A DNA stretch of 64,000 nucleotides from contig NZ_CP050145.1 of assembly GCF_016767715.1 (NCBI RefSeq), positions 2,480,001-2,544,000 of the forward strand, written 5' to 3'. The notes below the pieces were generated by a model. The model was given only the letters and a program-made list of their open reading frames with translations. It had not been told where the DNA came from and made no database searches. The translations under genes were made by a program, and so were the position numbers. Positions 58,795 to 64,000 of the stretch are shown piece by piece. The stretch is from Mycobacteroides chelonae (GTDB lineage Bacteria; Actinomycetota; Actinomycetes; Mycobacteriales; Mycobacteriaceae). Within the stretch, counting starts at the first letter, position 1. Every line of letters begins with the position of its first letter.

Positions 58795-60411
58795 GTGACC
58801 GCCCAGCCGGATTTTTCGTTGATCGTCGGCTATGGCACCGATATGGGCAACGCCGAGGACGCTGCGATGTCGTTCTCCGAGGCGCTGGAAGAGGCCACCG
58901 GAATCAAATCCGAGGCGATCGAGCTCAACCAGATTGATGTCGCGGACTTGCAGTCGGCATCGCATTTCGTCGCGGTGGTGTCGACATTCGGCGATGGCGA
59001 GTTCACCGACAACGCACTGCTGTTCTGGGAGGCGATCAGCGCCGAGGCGGCAGGCCGGCTGGAGCACCTGAGTTACGCGGTGCTGGCGCTGGGTGACAGC
59101 AGTTACGAGTTCTTCTGCAACGCGGGTCTGCTGCTCGATCAACGTTTGGAGGCGCTCGGCGCGGTGAAGCTCACCGACCGCGTCGATGTGGATGGGCCGT
59201 ATCTGCAGCCCTCGAAGGAATGGACCACCGACCTCGTCAAGCGCCTGTCCGCGGGCCAGAGCGATGCCTCCACGCCGGCAGCCGTGACCGAGACCCCCAC
59301 ACAGCCCAAACGCGACCGCAACGAACCTGTCGAGGCCCGATTGCTCGTCAACCGGCTGCTCACCACCACCGAATCCGACAAAGAAGTGCGCCACTATGAA
59401 GTGGACCTCACCGGCTCCGGAATCTCCTATGAGGCAGGTGATTCGATTGCCGTGCACGCGAGCAACGACCCTGCCCTTGTCGCGGCGATACTTGCCGAAC
59501 TCGGCGTAGACGCCGATCATCGGGTGACCGGTCACGACGAGCCCCTTGGTGAGCTGCTCTCAGATCACCTGGAGATCCGTACTCCCTCACGCACCCTTCG
59601 CGGTCTGGTGGCTACCCGAACAGATGACACTGACGCTGTCGTGGCCCTGGGCGGCGATGTCGTGCCCGCGCCGGGTTCCTGGTTGTACGGGAAAGATGTC
59701 CTCGACCTGATCAGGTTGGGGGAGTTGACCGTTGACGAGCTAGTGGACAACTTACGGCCGCTTCAGTTCCGCGACTACTCCATCGCCTCGAGTCCTCTCA
59801 TCCATCCCGACAGCGTGCACTTGACCGTGGCGACCATCCGGTACACCGATGCCGAACGCACCTATGGCGGAGTGGCATCGACCTTCCTGGCAGATCGTGG
59901 ACAGACGATGCGGGTGCATCTGCGCCCCAACCACACGTTCCGGCTACCGGCGGCCGACGTACCCATCATCATGGTCGGTCCGGGCACCGGTATTGCTCCG
60001 TTCCGCGGTTTCCTGCAGGAGCGGCAGGCCACGGGCGCCTCGGGGCGTTCATGGCTGTTCTTCGGAGACCGGCGCCGCGCCACTAGTTTCCTCTATGGGG
60101 AGGAACTACAGGGCTTCGTGGATTCGGGCGCGCTGACCCGCCTCGATCTCGCGTTCTCCCGTGACGGTGCTGAGGGGGAACCGAAACGGTATGTCCAGCA
60201 CTGCATGTCGGAGAACGCGGCGGAGTTGTTCGCCTGGTTGCAGGATGGTGCGTACCTGTATGTGTGTGGCGACGCCGACCATATGGCCAAGGACGTAGAC
60301 GCCACCTTGCATGAGATCGTTGCTCGCTGCGGGGGGATGGACGCCGCTGGTGCCCATGCGTACGTCAACGATCTCATCAAGAACCATCGGTACGTGCGCG
60401 ACGTTTACTGA
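58795..60411 (+). CDS. stand-alone CysJ-like diflavin reductase
   Basis: The 538-residue enzyme has a flavodoxin domain (LIVGYGTDMGNAEDAA and VVSTFGDGEFTDNALLFW), the FAD part RDYSIASSPLIHPDSVHLTV with GGVASTFLADR, and the NADPH site GPGTGIAPFRGFLQERQ, ending NHRYVRDVY. The first flavin loop reads TDMGNAE rather than TQTGNAE, so FMN binding may differ. A purine-rich ribosome site (GAGGGAG) precedes GTG 58795. It stands alone, so its electron acceptor is unknown. It could serve sulfite reductase, a P450 or another protein elsewhere. Confidence 0.9.
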   Translation: MTAQPDFSLIVGYGTDMGNAEDAAMSFSEALEEATGIKSEAIELNQIDVADLQSASHFVAVVSTFGDGEFTDNALLFWEAISAEAAGRLEHLSYAVLALGDSSYEFFCNAGLLLDQRLEALGAVKLTDRVDVDGPYLQPSKEWTTDLVKRLSAGQSDASTPAAVTETPTQPKRDRNEPVEARLLVNRLLTTTESDKEVRHYEVDLTGSGISYEAGDSIAVHASNDPALVAAILAELGVDADHRVTGHDEPLGELLSDHLEIRTPSRTLRGLVATRTDDTDAVVALGGDVVPAPGSWLYGKDVLDLIRLGELTVDELVDNLRPLQFRDYSIASSPLIHPDSVHLTVATIRYTDAERTYGGVASTFLADRGQTMRVHLRPNHTFRLPAADVPIIMVGPGTGIAPFRGFLQERQATGASGRSWLFFGDRRRATSFLYGEELQGFVDSGALTRLDLAFSRDGAEGEPKRYVQHCMSENAAELFAWLQDGAYLYVCGDADHMAKDVDATLHEIVARCGGMDAAGAHAYVNDLIKNHRYVRDVY

Positions 60412-60415
60412 CGGT

Positions 60416-60793
60416 TCATTCCCGACCCGCAAGCCACTTGTCGAGCACTCGCCGGTCCCGTTTGGTCGGCCGCCCGGCACCACGATCACGCGCGGCGACC
60501 AGTACCGGTGGGACAGCGGGCTGTGCAGGTGTTCGGTCGAGATAACAGGTCACCGCATCGACGGCGCCAACCCGTTTCTGGATTACCCGCACCACCTTCA
60601 CGACTCGCGTGGTGTCACCGACCCGAGCGCGAACCTCGTCGCCGGGGGACACGGTCGTCGACGGCTTCGCCGGTCGATCGTTGATTCGCACATGTCCGCC
60701 TCGGCATGCCGCGGCGGCGTCCGGCCTGGTTTTTGTCAACCGGACCGCCCACAGCCACCGATCGACGCGGGAGGATTCCATGCCCTCCATCAT
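60416..60793 (-). CDS. S4-domain RNA-binding protein (Hsp15-like)
   Basis: The 125-residue protein has an S4 domain: SRVDRWLWAVRLTKTRPDAAAACRGGHVRINDRPAKPSTTVSPGDEVRARVGDTTRVVKVV. This matches Hsp15-type proteins that bind free 50S subunits with stalled nascent chains and help ribosome recycling. The C-terminus is basic (RGAGRPTKRDRRVLDKWLAG). The start may be ATG 60793, 60790 or 60781; the first has a weak AGGA upstream. It converges on the diflavin gene with 4 bases between stops. Confidence 0.88.
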   Translation of the reverse strand: MMEGMESSRVDRWLWAVRLTKTRPDAAAACRGGHVRINDRPAKPSTTVSPGDEVRARVGDTTRVVKVVRVIQKRVGAVDAVTCYLDRTPAQPAVPPVLVAARDRGAGRPTKRDRRVLDKWLAGRE

Positions 60794-60825
60794 GAGGTGT
60801 CCTGGTGCCGAACTTCCACAACCTT

Positions 60826-61632
60826 CTAGACGCGCAGTGACAGGATCCGCTCGATCTCGCGCTGCAGCCGTTCGTGATCGAACGGTGGGAAGCCGAGGGC
60901 GGTGGCCGTGCGCACGGACAGGCGTGCGAACAGGTCAACGGTCCGTCGCAAGGCGTTGAGGGTGTCGACAGCATCGAAATGGCCCCAGCACCCGTTGAGC
61001 TCCTCGCGGATGTCCGAGTCCATCCAGCTGCTCATCCGCGAGCCCAGATATCTGGTGTCATGAGCGGTGCCATGTCTCACGGTGTGATCCCACTCGATGA
61101 CCCGCAGCAGTTCCTCCTTGAGGTCCTGGTCACGTAGCTTGGCCGACCAGAGTTCCTCGCGCACTATCGATTTCGCACACATCAACGCCGCGGCGTAACC
61201 CCAGTGCAGACACTCCTCGAACTCCTCCTCGTCCGGTAGCGCACCCTCGGGCGCGCCCACCGACTCCGGGTCCGGCGCGAGATCGTCTTTGTCGAGAAGG
61301 ACCAGAAAGGGTCTGTCGTGCCGCGCGGTGACCAGATCTTCGGCAGGCACCAGGGTGAAGTCGAGCTTGCCGCCCGCGTAATAGATCAGCCGGGTGGGGT
61401 ACCCGGTGTCTTCGTCTTCTAGGCGCTCGACCACGAGGACCTCACCCAAGTCCGACCACCAGGAATCGTCGTCCGCTAGGTCATCGGGATCGGGCGCGTA
61501 CAGCTCGATATCCCGATCCGATAGGACGTGATCATCCCCGTTGGCCGCGGATCCGGTGACAATGACCGCCCGGACGGCGTCTGTCTCAGCGGCCCACGCG
61601 ACCAACTTCTCAAGCACCTCACCGTAATTCAC
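60826..61632 (-). CDS. aminoglycoside 6-adenylyltransferase-like protein (AadS/AadK type)
   Basis: The 268-residue protein has the nucleotidyltransferase signature VIVTGSAANGDDHVLSDRDIELYA with the metal-binding Asp pair. The C-terminal region EWDHTVRHGTAHDTRYLGSRMSSWMDSDIREELNGCWGHFDAVDTLNALRRTVDLFARL is like AadS/AadK aminoglycoside 6-adenylyltransferases. Streptomycin modification is possible but many chromosomal relatives have no resistance role. GTG 61632 follows AAGGATGTAGGC. Confidence 0.85.
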   Translation of the reverse strand: MNYGEVLEKLVAWAAETDAVRAVIVTGSAANGDDHVLSDRDIELYAPDPDDLADDDSWWSDLGEVLVVERLEDEDTGYPTRLIYYAGGKLDFTLVPAEDLVTARHDRPFLVLLDKDDLAPDPESVGAPEGALPDEEEFEECLHWGYAAALMCAKSIVREELWSAKLRDQDLKEELLRVIEWDHTVRHGTAHDTRYLGSRMSSWMDSDIREELNGCWGHFDAVDTLNALRRTVDLFARLSVRTATALGFPPFDHERLQREIERILSLRV

Positions 61633-61717
61633 GCCTACATCCTTGGCTCGCGGAGCCGCTGTTCTCAAGGGCTTTTCCGCGTGTCTGGCAGGTGTGTCCG
61701 GCGCGTCGCGTTGCCCG

Positions 61718-61999
61718 CTAGCCGGCGTTGTTCTTATTGGTGCCGTCCGGCACGAACGGGTTCACACCGGGTGGTGTCAACGGATTGGCGCCGTCGTAGG
61801 TCGGCTGATGGGCGCCTTGCTGGTACTCGATGTCACCCGGCGCCAGGCACGGGTCAAACTCGGTGGCGCTGACACTGGGCTGGTTCGCGTAACACACCGG
61901 TGGGGGTTCCGGTGCAGCCGCAGCGGCCGGCGCCCCGATCAGTGTCACGATCCCGAGGGTCATTGCCGAACCCACTGCCGTCAACACGTTCATATCCAT
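61718..61999 (-). CDS. small secreted protein of unknown function
   Basis: The 93-residue product (start at ATG 61999; 61993 and 62011 are alternatives) has a signal peptide (VLTAVGSAMTLGIVTLIGAPAAAAA). The mature part is Pro/Asn-rich: EPPPVCYANQPSVSATEFDPCLAPGDIEYQQGA, then TPPGVNPFVPDGTNKNN. Two Cys residues can pair. Similar short exported proteins are common in mycobacteria. A TTGACA box and a 17-base palindrome lie upstream. Confidence 0.65.
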   Translation of the reverse strand: MDMNVLTAVGSAMTLGIVTLIGAPAAAAAPEPPPVCYANQPSVSATEFDPCLAPGDIEYQQGAHQPTYDGANPLTPPGVNPFVPDGTNKNNAG

Positions 62000-62035
62000 G
62001 CCTCTCTGCACGTCGAAAATCCAGCTAATCTGTCT

Positions 62036-62058
62036 CGCCGCGTTTCGCGGCGTGTCAA
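62036..62058 (-). promoter_or_regulatory. TTGACA box followed by a 17-base GC palindrome
   Basis: On the minus strand TTGACA (62053-62058) is followed directly by the perfect palindrome CGCCGCG-aaa-CGCGGCG (62036-62052), which has the length of a -35/-10 spacer. A regulator or a structured spacer is possible. No good TANNNT box lies at the expected place. Confidence 0.35.
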
Positions 62059-62200
62059 TTCATGGCTATCTATGCATATATCATTTTCAGAGGAACTGTC
62101 TACATCGATCAGGGGGAAATCAGGAAGCTCTCATGGTGAGCTCAGTTAATACTCAGAATACCGTCGCCGGGTACGGGTATAGGTCTGATCCGTGAGCTAT

Positions 62201-62827
62201 TCAGAGTTGCGCGGAGCGTTCGGGACCGTGGGCGAGCAGCATCTCGACGAGCTGCTCGATCAGCTCGTCCTCACCGACCGCGACGTCCTGATGCAGCCAC
62301 GCCGCGACGGCCTGGCCCACGCCCCCGATGATGAAATGGGCCAGCACGGGCAGGTTGCCCTGATCGTCGCGACGGAACCAGTCGCGTAGGTGCTGGGCGA
62401 ACAGCGAGACGAACATCGCGGTGGCTTCGAACCTCTTGCGGACCAGTACCGGGTTGACCTGGCTGGGGCTGTACAGCAGCTGTCCGATGCGCCGGTCGGC
62501 GTTGATGACGCGCACCACGCTGGTGATACCTGCTCTGACCTGCAGGCGCGGTGGTGCCGCGGCCACCTCGGCCTCGACCGTCGAGGCAAGCCCCTCAACT
62601 GCCCAATCGAAGATCGCGACGGCGAATTCGTCCTTGTCGGCAAAGCTTTCGTAGAAATAGCGTTGCGCCAGGCCGGACCGCTGACAGACCGCGCGCAGGG
62701 TGAGGTCGCCGGGTCCTTCCGGGGCGCCGAGGATGTCCAGCCCCGCTTCCAGCAGCTGCTGCCGACGCCGGGCCAGGCGTTCGTCGGCAGGTAGGCCGCT
62801 GTAGGAGCGACCGGCGGGGGATGACAC
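62201..62827 (-). CDS. TetR/AcrR-family regulator
   Basis: The 208-residue regulator shows RRQQLLEAGLDILGAPEGPGDLTLRAVCQRSGLAQRYFYESFADKDEFAVAIFDW as the DNA-binding domain and a helical C-terminal domain (RIGQLLYSPSQVNPVLVRKRFEATAMFVSLFAQHLRDWF). The effector is unknown. AAGACT lies at -12 to -7 of GTG 62827, a partial leaderless match. A long inverted repeat about 70 bases upstream may be its operator. Confidence 0.86.
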   Translation of the reverse strand: MSSPAGRSYSGLPADERLARRRQQLLEAGLDILGAPEGPGDLTLRAVCQRSGLAQRYFYESFADKDEFAVAIFDWAVEGLASTVEAEVAAAPPRLQVRAGITSVVRVINADRRIGQLLYSPSQVNPVLVRKRFEATAMFVSLFAQHLRDWFRRDDQGNLPVLAHFIIGGVGQAVAAWLHQDVAVGEDELIEQLVEMLLAHGPERSAQL

Positions 62828-62895
62828 CCGACCAGTCTTGCAGGAGCCGGTGTTGCCGGTTCAGGCTCTGCCAGTCACGGCAAAATCGGCGCCAT

Positions 62896-62946
62896 GCCGT
62901 ACGTGACCGATATGAGCCTTGTCGGCACTCTTCGGTCACGTACGGC
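62896..62946. repeat. 15-bp perfect inverted repeat with a 21-base loop
   Basis: GCCGTACGTGACCGA (62896-62910) and TCGGTCACGTACGGC (62932-62946) are exact inverted copies. They lie between the immunity-like gene and the tetR-like gene, both read on the minus strand. They could be a terminator for the former or a pair of operator half-sites for the latter. Confidence 0.55.
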
Positions 62947-62979
62947 GTGCGCTTGTCGAGTCGTCTTCTGGAGTCCGGG

Positions 62980-63255
62980 CTAACGAGCGCCGCCCGCTCC
63001 GTCCTGTTCGGCCCACTCGATACGCCATCTGTCGAGGACTGACTTAGCGGAACCTTCGTCGATTTCGACGTGATCTACATCGTTGTGTCCGAGGTAGTAG
63101 CGGCGTATGTACTCGGTGGGGTGCCACTCCAGGTCCCGGCCGAAGGCCTCGTCGATGGGAGGGTCTGTGTGGACCCGCCTGACAATTCCTGCTGGGTTTT
63201 CTGGTGTGCGACCACCAGCCAAAAGCGCGTAGAAGGTGACTGGTGTCTTACTCAT
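62980..63255 (-). CDS. immunity-like protein paired with the RelA-like toxin
   Basis: The 91-residue soluble acidic protein (KTPVTFYALLAGGRTPENPAGIVRRVHTD, EWHPTEYIRRYYLGHNDVDHVEIDEGSAKSVLDRWRIEW) starts at an ATG that overlaps the toxin stop (ATGA). Small acidic proteins coded directly behind polymorphic toxin domains are usually the immunity proteins. I do not recognise a named family. The inference that it neutralises the upstream toxin rests on coupling and size. Confidence 0.55.
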   Translation of the reverse strand: MSKTPVTFYALLAGGRTPENPAGIVRRVHTDPPIDEAFGRDLEWHPTEYIRRYYLGHNDVDHVEIDEGSAKSVLDRWRIEWAEQDGAGGAR

Positions 63256-64000
63256 TTACGTTTTCCGTTCGGCGGTAGAGATATCGACGAGCTGCCACTC
63301 GGGCGTGGGACCGCGTCGAACGCGTGATTCAGTTTCTGCTGCAGTTCATTGGCCCGCTGCGGTGAGGTACTAGGAAGGCGTTCTTCCTCATATAGGGAGT
63401 GCGCCTGCGTCTTGGTATCGAAGCTCGCGGGCGTGTGGAACTGGACTTCAAAGGTATGCCCCGTTGTCGGTTCGCGCCAGAAGCTATTGATGCCTTGATA
63501 ACCCGGCTTGTCCCATGTGTTCTTGAACTTGACAGGCTCGTAGCCTTCCGCGACCAGGCGATCAATCGCCCGCTGTGTGTTCGCGGTGTAAAGCTCATGG
63601 GGCGATTGCACGGTGTATCTCACAGAATCCTTCATATCCGCAAGGTGCTCGGCAGTGCTCAGATTCGGAGTCGTCACGATGGACGTGTAGAGCTTCCGTT
63701 TGAATGATTCTTCTGTCTTGAGCCGCTTTGCCAGACCTGTGAGCTGACTGCCCGGCGCATTGTCAACGATGCCTCGGAGGGATTGGGTGATAAGGGGTTC
63801 GGCCCGCCGTGCCTGTTCCAGAAACTTGTTGGCCGCGGTGTTCTGCTCAGAGTTGAGTGAAGCTCCACTGCTGTGGGACCTCCATTCGCCATTCGTACTG
63901 GGCGAAGGGCGCTGTTCGCCCTTGGCGTCTGCACGATCACCTTCTTTGTGACCCTCTACGTGCGGGGGGCGTAACGCTTTTGAACCGTCTTCGCGAGTCT
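63252..64000 (-). CDS. C-terminal part of a polymorphic toxin with RelA/SpoT-like nucleotidyltransferase domain (partial)
   Basis: The frame is open from the right edge to TAA/TGA at 63252 (about 249 residues visible). The first half is low complexity (GDRADAKGEQRPSPSTNGEW), as in toxin linkers. From near residue 100 it reads ANKFLEQARRAEPLITQSLRGIV, GLAKRLKTEESFKRKLYTS and LADMKDSVRYTVQSPHELY, then GYQGINSFWREPTTGHTFEVQFHTPASFDTKTQAHSLYEEERLP. The R-K-x-E-S, D-x-V/L-R and E-x-Q-F/I-H/R-T elements recall (p)ppGpp synthetases. The start (GTG 63677) reported by simple ORF scans is internal. The N-terminal export part lies beyond the window. Confidence 0.6.
   Translation of the reverse strand, partial: TREDGSKALRPPHVEGHKEGDRADAKGEQRPSPSTNGEWRSHSSGASLNSEQNTAANKFLEQARRAEPLITQSLRGIVDNAPGSQLTGLAKRLKTEESFKRKLYTSIVTTPNLSTAEHLADMKDSVRYTVQSPHELYTANTQRAIDRLVAEGYEPVKFKNTWDKPGYQGINSFWREPTTGHTFEVQFHTPASFDTKTQAHSLYEEERLPSTSPQRANELQQKLNHAFDAVPRPSGSSSISLPPNGKRK

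Noticed and set aside
63677..63940. Separate 88-residue frame upstream of the toxin domain on the minus strand
   Set aside because: The toxin frame itself stays open through this region to the window edge, and its sequence (KFLEQARRAEPLITQSLRG, AKRLKTEESFKRKL) reads as coding.

Overview
The window looks like a chromosomal segment of a rapidly growing mycobacterium, most consistent with the Mycobacteroides abscessus/chelonae group. This is inferred from about 64% GC, a furA-katG pair, a catalytically dead RipD-type NlpC/P60 protein, F420-type LLM oxidoreductases, a mycothiol-dependent maleylpyruvate-isomerase-fold protein, a mycobacterial hemophore-family protein, a mycobacterial-type QcrB, and many genes with the leaderless promoter layout common in mycobacteria. 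I see no rRNA, tRNA, insertion sequence, prophage or CRISPR array.

Layout. 0-8 kb: an assimilatory nitrate reductase fused to its own diflavin reductase; a fluoride riboswitch driving two CrcB exporters and a universal stress protein; two tandem GNAT paralogues. 7.8-22 kb: mostly single housekeeping or accessory genes (DUF6194, CinA, HD hydrolase, GlxA-type regulator, pirin, TetR, DUF4345, LLM oxidoreductase, a VOC-ArsR-SRPBCC operon, an esterase-like membrane protein, a GDSL hydrolase, a HAD hydrolase, a Tat lipoprotein oxidoreductase, an MBL-fold protein). 22.7-27.7 kb: a TetR-controlled operon of a DUF4242 protein, a DszC/acyl-CoA-dehydrogenase-like enzyme and a sulfonate/nitrate-type ABC transporter. 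27.6-31 kb: a lower-GC catabolic patch (TetR, SDR, LLM, NTF2-like, SDR remnant) around a large palindrome. 31-38 kb: enoyl-CoA hydratase/TetR, an orphan cytochrome b (QcrB-like) behind tandem dyads, a barnase/barstar pair, katG-furA and MarR. 38-47 kb: a GNAT with a GyrA-like N-terminal segment, RipD, SRPBCC, a FhuF-like protein, a flavin monooxygenase, and an MFS/LLM-monooxygenase pair. 47-56 kb: an unusual operon made of an extended GltB, a CysJ-like diflavin reductase and a HemS/ChuS-like protein, followed by a hemophore-family gene. 56-64 kb: a DosR-box universal stress protein, DUF1802, a membrane protein, a third diflavin reductase, an S4-domain protein, an aminoglycoside-nucleotidyltransferase-like gene, TetR, and at the right edge a C-terminal toxin domain resembling RelA/SpoT synthetases with a downstream immunity-like gene.

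How the genes work together. Redox chemistry recurs. Three diflavin modules (nitrate reductase fusion, GltB operon, stand-alone gene) end in the same C-terminal motif and probably pass NADPH electrons to different acceptors. The GltB operon has no gltD, and its diflavin gene sits where GltD is expected. Two export-type toxin/immunity pairs are present, barnase/barstar and the RelA-like one. Many intergenic regions carry clear dyads next to a plausible cognate regulator. All function calls come from reading motifs by eye, and no database search was possible.
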